Below, piece by piece: positions 25,308-33,441 of a stretch of 34,498 nt of DNA. Location of the stretch: the NCBI GenBank assembly GCA_041655275.1, contig JBBAFU010000021.1:1-34498 (forward strand). The letters are read 5' to 3'. This stretch comes from JAJYRX01 sp041655275. GTDB taxonomy: Bacteria > Pseudomonadota > Gammaproteobacteria > Burkholderiales > Burkholderiaceae_B. The notes below the pieces were generated by a model that saw only the letters and a list, made by a program, of their open reading frames with translations, had not been told where the DNA came from and searched no databases. The stretch's first letter is position 1; each line of letters begins with the position of its first letter. Both the position numbers and the translations under genes were made by a program.

Positions 25308-25764
25308 TGCGCTGATCGGCACAGGCGGCCAGCAGTTGTGCCGGCTCGCCCTGTGTCAGATGCAGCGCGGCGTCCAGCTCCAGCAGGGGCAGCAGGACGA
25401 AGGCGCGTTCGTGCATGCGGGGATGGGGCAGGATCAGCCGGGCCGTGTCCAGATGAATGTCGTCATAGAGCAGCAGGTCGAGATCGAGGCTGCGTGGCGC
25501 ATTCGGGTAGGGGCGCCGGCGCCCGTGGGCGGTTTCCACAGCCTGCAGGGCGTCGAGCAGTGCAAGCGGTGCCAGCCCGGTTTCCAGGCGGGCCACGGCG
25601 TTCAGGTAGTCGGGGCCTTCGGCGCCGACCGGGGCACTGGCATAGCGTGACGAGACTGCTTCAACACGGGTTTGCGGCAGGGCGTCAAGCGCCTGCAGGG
25701 CGCTGTTCAGACTCGCCTGCATGTCACCCAGATTGGCCCCCAGGCCCACATATGCCCGGCTCAT
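25252..25764 (-). CDS. folK: 2-amino-4-hydroxy-6-hydroxymethyldihydropteridine diphosphokinase
   Basis: HPPK transfers pyrophosphate from ATP to the pterin alcohol in folate synthesis. The 170-residue protein has the start RAYVGLGANLGD, the loop YASAPVG, DYLNAVARLET, the signature RPYPNAPRSLDLDLLLYDD with the two metal-binding Asp residues, and LPHPRMHERAFVLLPLLEL. Its ATG overlaps the pcnB stop (ATGA, 25761-25764), making it the last gene of hda-pcnB-folK. The 3' end runs 56 bases into the convergent lyase gene. The C-terminus is Ala/Pro-rich (ADPRPAPAPAARAQ) and probably unstructured, so the overlap likely touches no catalytic part. Confidence 0.95.
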   Translation of the reverse strand: MSRAYVGLGANLGDMQASLNSALQALDALPQTRVEAVSSRYASAPVGAEGPDYLNAVARLETGLAPLALLDALQAVETAHGRRRPYPNAPRSLDLDLLLYDDIHLDTARLILPHPRMHERAFVLLPLLELDAALHLTQGEPAQLLAACADQRIRRLADPRPAPAPAARAQ

Positions 25765-27158
25765 GATGCGCCGGCCTCTCCCTTTCCTGCCGTTTCAGTG
25801 GCGGGAGCGGCGGCAGGCCGGCGGCGCGGACGGCGCCGGCGTTTCTTGCCGGTACTGCCGCCGGCCTGCTGCTTTTCCTGCAGGGCGGTGAGCATTTCGC
25901 TGCGACCGGCCTGATCAGCGTCGGCCAGATCCATCCACCATTGCGCCTGGACGCTGTCCACTTCGCGGGCTTCGGCGCGCAGCTGCAGGAAGTCCACCGC
26001 AGCGCGAAACCGGGGCTGCGCCAGCATGCGCCAGATGGCGCGCGGCGTGCTGCGCTCGAAGCGGGCCTGCATGAACCAGATGTCGCGCATGTCGGCCTGG
26101 ATGCGTTTCTGTATGGGCAGACGGCGATTGTGGCGGGTGACGATTTCGTCGGCGGCCTGGGCGAGGGCCTGGGCCGGCGGTTCACCGTCCTGGCACAGCG
26201 CATGCCAGCGCTGCTGCACCAGACGCCAGAGCAGGGCGGCGAACAGGAAGCTGGGACTGACCGACTGACCGGTGCGCACGCGCACGTCGGTGCGCTCCAG
26301 GGCCAGCGCGATGAATTCCTCATTACCCTCCAGCGCCAGCGCCTCGTCGAGCATGGGCAGCACCGGGGTATGCAGGTTTTCCCGGCGCATCGCCTCCAGG
26401 CAGTTCATGGCCTGGCCACAGGTGAGCAGCTTGATCAGCTCATCGAAGCGCCGCGACGCCGGAACGTTGTCCAGCAGGGGCGCCAGCGCGCGTATGGGGG
26501 CCTGCGTTGCCGGTTCGATGCGGGCATCAAGCTTGGCTGCGAAACGCAGGGCGCGCAACATGCGTACCGGGTCCTCGCGATAGCGTGTCTCGGGGTCGCC
26601 TATCATGCGCACCACGCGCTGCTGCAGGTCCTGCACGCCGCCGTGAAAGTCGATCACTTCCTCGGTCAGCGGATCATAATAGAGGGCATTCAGCGTGAAA
26701 TCGCGCCGGGCCGCATCTTCCTCGTGTGTGCCGAAGAGGTTGTCGCGCAGCAGGCGCCCGTGGTCATCGGTGGGTGTGTCGTCGTCGGCGGCGGCGCGGA
26801 AGGTGGAGGTCTCGATGATTTCGCGCCCGAAGACCACATGCACGAGGCGGAAGCGCCGGCCGATGATGCGCGCGCGCCGGAACAGCGGGCGGATCTGCTC
26901 CGGCGTGGCATTGGTGGCAACGTCAAAATCCTTGGGTTCCAGACCGGCAATGAGATCGCGCACCGCACCGCCGACGATGTAGGCCTGATAGCCGTGCTGC
27001 TTGAGTACATCGCAGACCTTGATGGCGTGGCGCGAGACATGGCGGGGATTGATGCCGTGCGCCTCACGTGCCAGACGCAGGGGGCCGGATGGCACGCGCG
27101 GTGCGGCGCGCAGTCGGGCCACCAGGCCCCGTATGGTTTTTTTCAGCATGAACGCCAT
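25761..27158 (-). CDS. pcnB: Poly(A) polymerase I
   Basis: Adds 3' poly(A) tails to RNA and so promotes decay. The 465-residue protein belongs to the class II CCA-adding/poly(A) polymerase family: YIVGGAVRDLIAG and KDFDVATNATP carry the catalytic aspartates, followed by RDFTLNALYYDP and RYREDPVRMLRALRF. ISRHVSRHAIKV-like basic sequence precedes the catalytic head, as in PcnB (here PRHVSRHAIKVCDVL), which favours poly(A) polymerase over a CCA enzyme. The C-terminal tail is strongly basic (KKRRRRPRRRPAAAP), as is usual for RNA-binding PcnB tails. ATG 27149 is an alternative start. It follows hda by one base. Confidence 0.92.
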   Translation of the reverse strand: MAFMLKKTIRGLVARLRAAPRVPSGPLRLAREAHGINPRHVSRHAIKVCDVLKQHGYQAYIVGGAVRDLIAGLEPKDFDVATNATPEQIRPLFRRARIIGRRFRLVHVVFGREIIETSTFRAAADDDTPTDDHGRLLRDNLFGTHEEDAARRDFTLNALYYDPLTEEVIDFHGGVQDLQQRVVRMIGDPETRYREDPVRMLRALRFAAKLDARIEPATQAPIRALAPLLDNVPASRRFDELIKLLTCGQAMNCLEAMRRENLHTPVLPMLDEALALEGNEEFIALALERTDVRVRTGQSVSPSFLFAALLWRLVQQRWHALCQDGEPPAQALAQAADEIVTRHNRRLPIQKRIQADMRDIWFMQARFERSTPRAIWRMLAQPRFRAAVDFLQLRAEAREVDSVQAQWWMDLADADQAGRSEMLTALQEKQQAGGSTGKKRRRRPRRRPAAAPATETAGKGEAGAS

Positions 27159-27159
27159 T

Positions 27160-27876
27160 TTAAGGTTTTGTAGCGGGCGTGTCTCGGGATCGTCGCCGCT
27201 CGACCTGCAGCAGAAGCTCCTTGAGCAATGGCAGCGTCACCGGCCGGTGCTGTTCCAGGGAATAGCGATCCAGGGTGATCACCAGTTCCTGCAGTACCCG
27301 CATGTCGCGCGCATGGTAGGTGAGCAGCCAGTTGACCAGAGCGGGAGCCAGTTGCAGGCCGCGTTCCTGCGCCAGTGCATGCAGGGCGCGCGCGCGATCG
27401 TCATCGCTGAGCAGTTCAACGCGAAAGACCAGGTCCCAGCCCAGCCGGGTGCGCAGATCTTCGCGCAGCGGCAGGGCGAGCGGCGCACGATCGCCCGCCA
27501 GGATGAGCGAGAAGGCATGGCGCGAACCGGCCTGGCTGCGCCACAGGTTGTACAGACGGAACAGGGCGGCCTGGCCGGCATCGTCCAGAAGATGGACATC
27601 GTCGATGGCCAGACGTTGCAGCCCGTGGCGCTCGGCCTGGGCCAGAGCCTGGAGGGCCCGGGCGTCGTCCGGCCCGAGGTAGCGTGTGTCCGCGTCCCGG
27701 CTCATAGCGTGCAGCAGATGGCTGCGTCCGGCGCCCGGGCTGCCCCAGAGGTAGATGGCGCGGCCGGGGCGGCATTCGCGCAGCGTCGCGACGAGCGCCT
27801 CATTGGCGCCGGTGACAAAGTTTTCCAGCGTCTGGGCGGGCTCGGGCAGGATGTCAGGCAGCAGCTGTTGTCGCAC
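27160..27876 (-). CDS. hda: DnaA regulatory inactivator Hda
   Basis: A 238-residue DnaA-like AAA+ protein without the DNA-binding domain. With the beta clamp it stimulates ATP hydrolysis by DnaA and prevents re-initiation. The N-terminus MRQQLLPDI contains the clamp-binding element (QQLLPDI). The P-loop reads GSPGAGRSHLL with Arg in place of the usual Lys, Walker B is LAIDDVHLLDD, and the region near 150 (DLRTRLGW) includes the box VII arginine. The Arg-containing loop may lower nucleotide hydrolysis; I recall it from other betaproteobacterial Hda proteins. It is divergent from purM across 121 bases and is followed closely by pcnB. Confidence 0.92.
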   Translation of the reverse strand: MRQQLLPDILPEPAQTLENFVTGANEALVATLRECRPGRAIYLWGSPGAGRSHLLHAMSRDADTRYLGPDDARALQALAQAERHGLQRLAIDDVHLLDDAGQAALFRLYNLWRSQAGSRHAFSLILAGDRAPLALPLREDLRTRLGWDLVFRVELLSDDDRARALHALAQERGLQLAPALVNWLLTYHARDMRVLQELVITLDRYSLEQHRPVTLPLLKELLLQVERRRSRDTPATKP

Positions 27877-27923
27877 GATGGGGCATCCGGTGTGGCATCA
27901 ATGGGGAGCGGGTTAAAATTGCA

Positions 27924-27959
27924 GTCATTGCGGCGGTCACTGCAGTAGTCATTACAGTT
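27924..27959. repeat. Degenerate 12-bp repeats between hda and purM
   Basis: Three phased units begin GTCATTGC (27924), GTCACTGC (27936) and GTCATTAC (27948), each exactly 12 bases apart. They lie in the 121-base divergent control region (27877-27997), just after a TAAAAT box. They may be regulator half-sites for purM or hda, or a decayed simple repeat. Confidence 0.5.
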
Positions 27960-27997
27960 GAATCGGCCTGATTCTTGCACATCCTTCGAGGTTTTTC

Positions 27998-29062
27998 ATG
28001 ACAGACAGACCAGGTGCCACCCCGGGCACCACCATGACGTATCGCGATGCCGGCGTGGATATCGATGCCGGCGAAGCGCTGGTGGAGCGCATCCGGCCGC
28101 TGGCCGCACGCACATTGCGTGAAGGCGTCATGGCCGGCATAGGCGGTTTTGGGGCCCTGTTCGAGCTGCCCGCCGGCTATCGCCGGCCCGTGCTGGTGTC
28201 GGGCACCGACGGGGTGGGCACCAAGCTGCGTCTGGCCTTCGAGTGGCAGCGTCATGATACCGTAGGCATCGACCTGGTTGCCATGAGTGTCAATGACATC
28301 CTGGTCCAGGGCGCCGAACCGCTCTTCTTTCTGGACTATTTTGCCTGTGGCCGGTTGTCGGTCGATACCGCAGCCGCTGTGGTCGGCGGCATCGCCCGGG
28401 GTTGCGAGCAGGCGGGCTGCGCCCTCATCGGGGGCGAAACGGCCGAGATGCCCGGCATGTATCCCGACGGCGAGTATGATCTGGCCGGCTTTGCCGTGGG
28501 TGTGGTGGAAAGGGATAATCTCATCGACGGGCGCAGCATAGTGCCGGGCGATGTCGTGCTCGGCCTGGCTTCCAGCGGTGCGCACTCCAACGGTTTTTCG
28601 CTGTTGCGCCGCATCCTGACGCATGCCAATGCGCGTCGCGACCAGGATTTTCACGGCCAGCCACTGGAAGATGTGGTGATGGCACCCACGCGCATCTATG
28701 TACGGTCCATGCTGGCGGCGCTGGCCGCCCACGGGCGTGCCATACGCGGCATGGCCCATATCACCGGCGGCGGTCTGCTCGAGAACATTCCGCGTGTCCT
28801 GTCGCCCGGGCTGGCCGTGCATCTGAACCGGGACGGCTGGACCTGGCCGCCGCTGTTTTCCTGGCTGCAGGAAAACGGCAATGTGGCTGAAGAGGAAATG
28901 CTGCGCGTCTTCAATTGCGGCATCGGCATGGTCATCATCGTGGCCGCTGCACAGGCCGATGCCGTGGCGCAGACGCTGGCGGCCCAGGGCGAGACCGTGC
29001 ATGTGCTCGGCGCGGTGGAGGCGCATACCGGGCCCGAAACGCCGCGCGTCAGGCTGGTCTGA
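27998..29062 (+). CDS. purM: Phosphoribosylformylglycinamidine cyclo-ligase
   Basis: AIR synthetase closes the imidazole ring in purine synthesis, using ATP and FGAM. The 354-residue protein starts with YRDAGVDIDAGEALVERI, has GIGGFGALFEL, LVSGTDGVGTKLRLAFEWQR, DLVAMSVNDILVQGAEPLFF, LIGGETAEMPGMY and the C-terminal AHITGGGLLENIPRVL. All are canonical. ATG 27998 leaves a short extra N-terminus before Tyr16; ATG 28034 is just inside. A single gene between divergent hda and convergent miaA, it overlaps the miaA end by 14 bases. Confidence 0.96.
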   Translation: MTDRPGATPGTTMTYRDAGVDIDAGEALVERIRPLAARTLREGVMAGIGGFGALFELPAGYRRPVLVSGTDGVGTKLRLAFEWQRHDTVGIDLVAMSVNDILVQGAEPLFFLDYFACGRLSVDTAAAVVGGIARGCEQAGCALIGGETAEMPGMYPDGEYDLAGFAVGVVERDNLIDGRSIVPGDVVLGLASSGAHSNGFSLLRRILTHANARRDQDFHGQPLEDVVMAPTRIYVRSMLAALAAHGRAIRGMAHITGGGLLENIPRVLSPGLAVHLNRDGWTWPPLFSWLQENGNVAEEEMLRVFNCGIGMVIIVAAAQADAVAQTLAAQGETVHVLGAVEAHTGPETPRVRLV

Positions 29063-30014
29063 ACGCGGCAAAGGCATCGATGACCTGCGCGGTTGCATTC
29101 GCTGTTACGTCATTTGCGAGGCAGTCGATGCGGGTCCGTTCGGGCCGGGCGCGCAGCCATGTGAGCTGACGTTTGGCAAGCTGGCGCGTTGCGGCAATGG
29201 CGCGCATGACGGCGGTTTCCAGGGAATATTCCCCCGCCAGGTGCGCGTAGAGCTGGCGATAGCCCACGCAGCGCATGGACGGCAGGTCCGGGTTCAGGTC
29301 GTCCCGCGCGTGCAGGGCCTGCACCTCCTGCAGGAAACCCTGTTCCATCATTTCATGAAAGCGCAGTGCGATGCGCTCGTGCAGCGCCGCCCGCACACTC
29401 GGCTCCAGACTGATGACTTGCATGGCCATGCCGGCCGGCGGACGGTCTGCAGCCCGGGCGAGCCAGTCGGACAGGCTGCGGCCTGAGCTCTGGACCACTT
29501 CGAGCGCGCGCTGGATGCGCTGGCGATCGTTGGGCGCCAGCCGGGCGGCGGTCTCCGGGTCCAGGCCTGCCAGCCGGCGGTGCATGGCAGGCCAGCCTTC
29601 GCGGGCCGCCTGCGCATCGATGGCGGCGCGGATTTCAGGCCTGGCCTCGGGCAGCTCTGCCAGGCCTTCCTCCAGCGCCTTCAGGTACAGCATGGTGCCG
29701 CCGCACAGCACGGGAATACGCCCGCGCGCGCGGATTTCTGCGACGAGACGGGTCGCGTCCGTGCGAAAGGCGGCGGCTGAATAGCTTTCCGCCGGATCGC
29801 GGATGTCGAGCAGATGATGGTGTATCCGTGCGCGCTCGTCTGCACCGGGCTTGGCTGTGCCGATGTCCATGCCGCGATAGATGGTGGCGGAATCAACGTT
29901 GATGATCTCCACGGGCCAGCGCTCTGCAACCGCCCGCACGGCGGCACTCTTGCCCGCCGCCGTCGGGCCGGTAAGACACAGTACGGGTGGGTCGATTCTC
30001 ACGCCGGCTGTCAT
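29049..30014 (-). CDS. miaA: tRNA dimethylallyltransferase
   Basis: Transfers a dimethylallyl group to A37 of tRNAs reading UNN codons. From ATG 30014 the protein has 321 residues, near the family norm. It opens VLCLTGPTAAGKSAAVRAV (P-loop), then INVDSATIYRGMDIGTAKP, HHLLDIRDPAESYSAAAF, VLCGGTMLYLKAL and the C-terminal MRAIAATRQLAKRQLTWLR. The open frame continues upstream into mutL, but the ATG overlaps the mutL stop (ATGA, 30011-30014), the usual coupling of these two genes. The 3' end overlaps purM by 14 bases. Confidence 0.95.
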   Translation of the reverse strand: MTAGVRIDPPVLCLTGPTAAGKSAAVRAVAERWPVEIINVDSATIYRGMDIGTAKPGADERARIHHHLLDIRDPAESYSAAAFRTDATRLVAEIRARGRIPVLCGGTMLYLKALEEGLAELPEARPEIRAAIDAQAAREGWPAMHRRLAGLDPETAARLAPNDRQRIQRALEVVQSSGRSLSDWLARAADRPPAGMAMQVISLEPSVRAALHERIALRFHEMMEQGFLQEVQALHARDDLNPDLPSMRCVGYRQLYAHLAGEYSLETAVMRAIAATRQLAKRQLTWLRARPERTRIDCLANDVTANATAQVIDAFAAFRPA

Positions 30015-31780
30015 TGTCCGCGCAGGAACAGGCGGTCCAGCTCGTTGAGTGTCCACAGGCGCCAGGTGGGACGGCCATGATTGCACAGGTCGCCGCGCTC
30101 GGTGGTTTCCATCTGCCGCAGCAGTGCATTCATCTCATCGATGCCCAGACGCCGGTGCGCCCGCACCGATCCATGACAGGCCATGGTGGCCAGCAGGGCA
30201 TTGCCGGCCTCATCGAGCCGCGCGCTGCGCCCCATGCCCGCCAGATCGGCCACAACGGCTCTCACCAGCGCTTCGATATCCGCCTGGGCGAGCAGGGCGG
30301 GCACGGCACGCACGACCACGCTTTGCGGTCCGCTCACGCCCAGCGACAGGCCGAAGGTTTCCAGTTCAGCGGCATGCTCGCTCACCAGGGCGACATCGCC
30401 TTCGCTGAAATCCAGCACCAGGGGCACCAGCAGCTGCTGGCTGGCGGGCTCGCGCCGCGCCCAGGCCGCCTTCAGCGCCTCATAGGTGATGCGCTCGTGC
30501 GCCGCATGCATGTCCACCAGGATGAGCCCGTCGCGGTTCTGTGCAAGGATGTAGACGCCGTGCAGCTGCGCCAGCGCCATGCCCAGCGGATGTTCGTCGG
30601 CACCCGCAACAGGTTCCGATACGGGTTGCGCCTGCTGCGAGCCTTCGGCCAGCGGCCGGTAGAGTGATTGCCAGGCTGATTCAGGCAGGCTGGAAGCTGC
30701 AGACAGGCGCAGGCCGGGCTGGGCGGCATGGGACGGGAAGTGATGTGGTGCCGGCGCCGGCGGCGTTGCTTCCATCTGTGGAGAGATACCGCCCGGCGTG
30801 CCGGCCAGCACGGCTTCCACGCTTTTGACGACGGCCCGGTGCACGGCACCGGGATCGCGAAAACGCACTTCCTGCTTGGCCGGGTGGACATTGGCGTCCA
30901 CCAGGGAAGGTTCGATGTCCAGATAGAGGACGTAGGCGGGCTGGCGATTGCCGTGAAGCACATCGGCGTAGGCCTGGCGCAAGGCATGCGAGACGGTGCG
31001 GTCGCGCACGGGCCGGCCGTTGACGAAAAGGTACTGGCGATCGGCGCGCGCGCGGGCATGCGCCGGATGCACCACGATGCCGGCCAGACCCAGCGGGCCG
31101 TGGCGGGCCTCCACCGTGAGCCCTTCGTCGATGAACTCCTGGCCCAGCACCTGGGCGACGCGCCCCGTCATGCTGCTTGCGCGCCACTGGCGCTGGAGCT
31201 TGTCGTTGTGGAACAGCCGGAAGCTGACGTCCGGCCATGCCAGGGCCGTGCGCGACACGGTGTCCAGGCAATGCGCGTATTCCGTGGACTCGGAGCGCAA
31301 AAACTTGCGTCGTGCCGGAATCTCGGCAAACAGCTGGCGCACTTCAACGCGTGTGCCGCGGGTACCGGCAGCGGGTTCGGGTGTGCTTGCGCCCGGGGCA
31401 AGCTGCCATGCCTGATCGGCGTCTTGCGTACGCGAGCTCAGGCTCAGCTGGGACACCGAGGCGATTGCGGCCAGCGCCTCACCCCGAAAGCCCATGGTGA
31501 CCAGCTGTTCCAGCTGGCCGAGACTGCGGATCTTGCTTGTGGCATGGCGCGTGCGGGCCATGAGCAGCTCTTCGGCCGGAATGCCGTCACCGTCATCCTG
31601 CACCAGGATGCGCCGTATGCCCCCGGCCTCCAGGCGAATCTCGATGTCGCCCGCGCCGGCATCCAGTGCATTGTCGAGCAATTCCCGCAGCACGGAAGCC
31701 GGCCGCTCGATGACTTCGCCCGCCGCGATCTGGCTGATCAGCGGATCGGGCAGCAGGGCGATACGGGGTTTTTCGGTCAA
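30011..31780 (-). CDS. mutL: DNA mismatch repair protein MutL
   Basis: MutL couples MutS mismatch recognition to strand incision. The N-terminal GHKL ATPase shows LISQIAAGEVIERPASV, ELLDNALDAGA, DDGDGIP, ATSKI and TMGFRGEALAAIASV; the transducer region follows, then a Pro/Ala-rich linker (about 330-400). The C-terminal domain has VDMHAAHERITYE, close to the endonuclease DQHA(x)2E(x)4E motif, and CNHGRPTWRLW, so this MutL may nick DNA itself. TTG 31780 is chosen (589 residues): GGAGG lies five bases upstream and the protein then begins TEKPRIALLPDPLISQI, as other MutL do. ATG 31834 adds 18 residues and lacks a good ribosome site. Confidence 0.94.
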   Translation of the reverse strand: MTEKPRIALLPDPLISQIAAGEVIERPASVLRELLDNALDAGAGDIEIRLEAGGIRRILVQDDGDGIPAEELLMARTRHATSKIRSLGQLEQLVTMGFRGEALAAIASVSQLSLSSRTQDADQAWQLAPGASTPEPAAGTRGTRVEVRQLFAEIPARRKFLRSESTEYAHCLDTVSRTALAWPDVSFRLFHNDKLQRQWRASSMTGRVAQVLGQEFIDEGLTVEARHGPLGLAGIVVHPAHARARADRQYLFVNGRPVRDRTVSHALRQAYADVLHGNRQPAYVLYLDIEPSLVDANVHPAKQEVRFRDPGAVHRAVVKSVEAVLAGTPGGISPQMEATPPAPAPHHFPSHAAQPGLRLSAASSLPESAWQSLYRPLAEGSQQAQPVSEPVAGADEHPLGMALAQLHGVYILAQNRDGLILVDMHAAHERITYEALKAAWARREPASQQLLVPLVLDFSEGDVALVSEHAAELETFGLSLGVSGPQSVVVRAVPALLAQADIEALVRAVVADLAGMGRSARLDEAGNALLATMACHGSVRAHRRLGIDEMNALLRQMETTERGDLCNHGRPTWRLWTLNELDRLFLRGQ

Positions 31781-31790
31781 GGTGTCCTCC
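31781..31790 (-). promoter_or_regulatory. Ribosome binding site fixing the mutL TTG start
   Basis: On the minus strand GGAGG followed by ACACC and TTG gives a perfect Shine-Dalgarno with a 5-base spacer to TTG 31780. No comparable site precedes ATG 31834. This decides the mutL start. Confidence 0.75.
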
Positions 31791-31858
31791 AGAGCGGCCG
31801 GCAAGGGCGGTCGCCGCGCTATGATGGGAGCCATTCTAACGTTTTCCGTGAAGAGTCC

Positions 31859-32494
31859 ATGGCCGAATTCCTGGACATGATTCTGCATATCGACCGCACG
31901 CTCGACATCTGGGTGGGCGAGTATGGCGCCTGGATCTACCTTATCCTCTTCCTGATCGTCTTCGGCGAAACCGGGCTTGTGGTCCTGCCTTTTCTGCCGG
32001 GTGATTCGCTGCTGTTCATCGCCGGGGCCTTTGGTGCCGGCGGCCTGATCGATCCGGTACTGCTGGCCGGTTTGCTGGTGCTTGCGGCCCTGCTGGGCAA
32101 TACCGTCAACTATGCCGTTGGCCGGGCAATAGGGCCGCGTGCATTTTCGGGTGGCGTGCGTTTTCTGGATCAGCAGGCCCTGCTGCGTACCCACGGCTTC
32201 TATCAGCGCCATGGCGGCAAGACCCTGGTGCTGTCGCGCTTCCTGCCCATCTTCCGTACGTTCGCGCCCTTTGTGGCCGGTGTCGCGGCAATGGATTTCC
32301 TGCGTTTCCAGATATACAACGTGGTTGGCGCGCTCGCCTGGGTGGTGGGCCTGATCACGCTGGGTTATTTCTTCGGCAATGTGCCCCTGGTGCGCGAACA
32401 CCTGAACACCATTGTGCTTGTTGGTGTCAGCGCAGCTGTGGTGCCTGTCGCCCTGGCCGGCCTGTGGCGTCTGGTGCGGCGCTGGGCGGCTTGA
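31859..32494 (+). CDS. DedA-family membrane protein
   Basis: A 211-residue polytopic membrane protein of the DedA/VTT family. It has the first hydrophobic pair (YGAWIYLILFLIVFGETGLV), the family motif FLPGDSLLFIAGAFGA, GNTVNYAVGRAIG, and the conserved TLVLSRFLPIFRTFAPFVAG with charged residues in the re-entrant region, then a last helix. DedA proteins are half-scramblases or undecaprenyl/C55-P flippases needed for envelope and proton-motive-force homeostasis. ATG 31859 has AAGAG upstream; TATGAT at 31820-31825 could be its -10. It is divergent from mutL. Confidence 0.9.
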   Translation: MAEFLDMILHIDRTLDIWVGEYGAWIYLILFLIVFGETGLVVLPFLPGDSLLFIAGAFGAGGLIDPVLLAGLLVLAALLGNTVNYAVGRAIGPRAFSGGVRFLDQQALLRTHGFYQRHGGKTLVLSRFLPIFRTFAPFVAGVAAMDFLRFQIYNVVGALAWVVGLITLGYFFGNVPLVREHLNTIVLVGVSAAVVPVALAGLWRLVRRWAA

Positions 32495-32503
32495 CCAGTG
32501 TTG

Positions 32504-32528
32504 CGGCCCTCGGAAAACATCAGGGCCG
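32504..32528 (+). terminator. Possible hairpin terminator after the DedA gene
   Basis: CGGCCCT (32504-32510) pairs with AGGGCCG (32522-32528) around an 11-base loop, nine bases after the stop codon. There is no T tract, so intrinsic termination is doubtful; it may only be an RNA-end hairpin. Confidence 0.3.
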
Positions 32529-32555
32529 GGGGTAGTCACAAGAGATCGCAGTCAG

Positions 32556-32592
32556 TTCGCGTAATCTATTATGATTTGATGTGTTATGCGAA
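32556..32592. promoter_or_regulatory. Candidate AbiEi operator and promoter
   Basis: TTCGCGTAA (32556-32564) and TTATGCGAA (32584-32592) are inverted half-sites matching at 8 of 9 positions, with TATTAT (32567-32572) as a possible -10 between them. AbiEi antitoxins repress their own promoters by binding inverted repeats, so this arrangement fits autoregulation. The right half-site lies just before the likely ATG 32608. Confidence 0.5.
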
Positions 32593-32607
32593 TTGATTGC
32601 AAAGGCC

Positions 32608-33441
32608 ATGAAAACCCCGCACTCTTTGTCAACCGTGCTTGACGCTGCCGAGCGGTCTGGAACGCTGAACTTGAGCACTCAAGACATCAGTGCCGCAATG
32701 CCGGGGGTTCGCCCGACGGCGTTGAATCAAGCCTTGTATCGCCAGCAGCAACGAGGTCGTCTGATCAGAATTTCACGCGGCTCGGGTCATTGGCTCATCG
32801 TGCCGCTGCAATACGCTACCGCAGGTGCCCCTCCATTGGAGGTCTGGCTGGACCGTTATCTGCGCAAGACACTGGGTATTCCATACTACGTTACCTTGCT
32901 GAGTGCAGCCGAAACCTATGGCGCTTCGCCTTATGCTGTGATGACGACGCAGGTGATGGTGCCCGAACGTCGACGACCTATCGTGGTCGGACGTAACAAT
33001 GTGGTGTTTTACACCCGGGCACGAGCAGGAGATATGCCGACGCGCTGGTATGCAACAGCTGACGGGCGCTTTCGGGTTGGTACACCGGAACTGACCGCTC
33101 TGGAATTGGTTGAGCGCATGGGGCTGGTAGGGGGCATAGCCCGTGTCAGAGCGGTTTTGCAAGCATTATTCCCATCCTGTTCCCGGCAGGGGCTGGTCAC
33201 AGCGCTTGAGGCTTTGCAGGAAATTCCGATTGCTCAACGACTTGGTGCCCTGCTTGCTCTGGATGATCAGAATGTTCTTGCCGGGCAGGTCAGCGATTGG
33301 CTGCATGGTAAGCCGCAGCGTCTCGTCCCGCTCGAGCATGGAGAAACGGGGAGCGCACCATATGAAGTCGATGCCACGTTCAAGGTGCGTCTGCCCGCAG
33401 ATTTCAGGAGTGCCAATACATTATCCAGCATGACCATCTGA
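32608..33441 (+). CDS. Type IV toxin-antitoxin AbiEi-family antitoxin
   Basis: A 277-residue protein. The N-terminal winged helix (TQDISAAMPGVRPTALNQAL, about 26-45, then RGRLIRISRGSGHWLIVP) resembles the AbiEi DNA-binding domain. The middle has LGIPYYVTLLSAAETYGA and VMTTQVMVPERRRPIVVG, the AbiEi antitoxin core, and PELTALELVERMGLVGGIA. In this family the antitoxin represses its operon and counters the AbiEii nucleotidyltransferase. ATG 32608 is preferred; the frame also opens at GTG 32581 inside a candidate operator. The gene looks intact, but the partner toxin downstream is broken. Base composition is visibly less G+C-rich than in the core genes. Confidence 0.85.
   Translation: MKTPHSLSTVLDAAERSGTLNLSTQDISAAMPGVRPTALNQALYRQQQRGRLIRISRGSGHWLIVPLQYATAGAPPLEVWLDRYLRKTLGIPYYVTLLSAAETYGASPYAVMTTQVMVPERRRPIVVGRNNVVFYTRARAGDMPTRWYATADGRFRVGTPELTALELVERMGLVGGIARVRAVLQALFPSCSRQGLVTALEALQEIPIAQRLGALLALDDQNVLAGQVSDWLHGKPQRLVPLEHGETGSAPYEVDATFKVRLPADFRSANTLSSMTI

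Noticed and set aside
31835..32539. Upstream extension of mutL by more than 230 codons
   Set aside because: Runs antisense through the DedA gene and has no MutL-like sequence; canonical MutL begins after TTG 31780.
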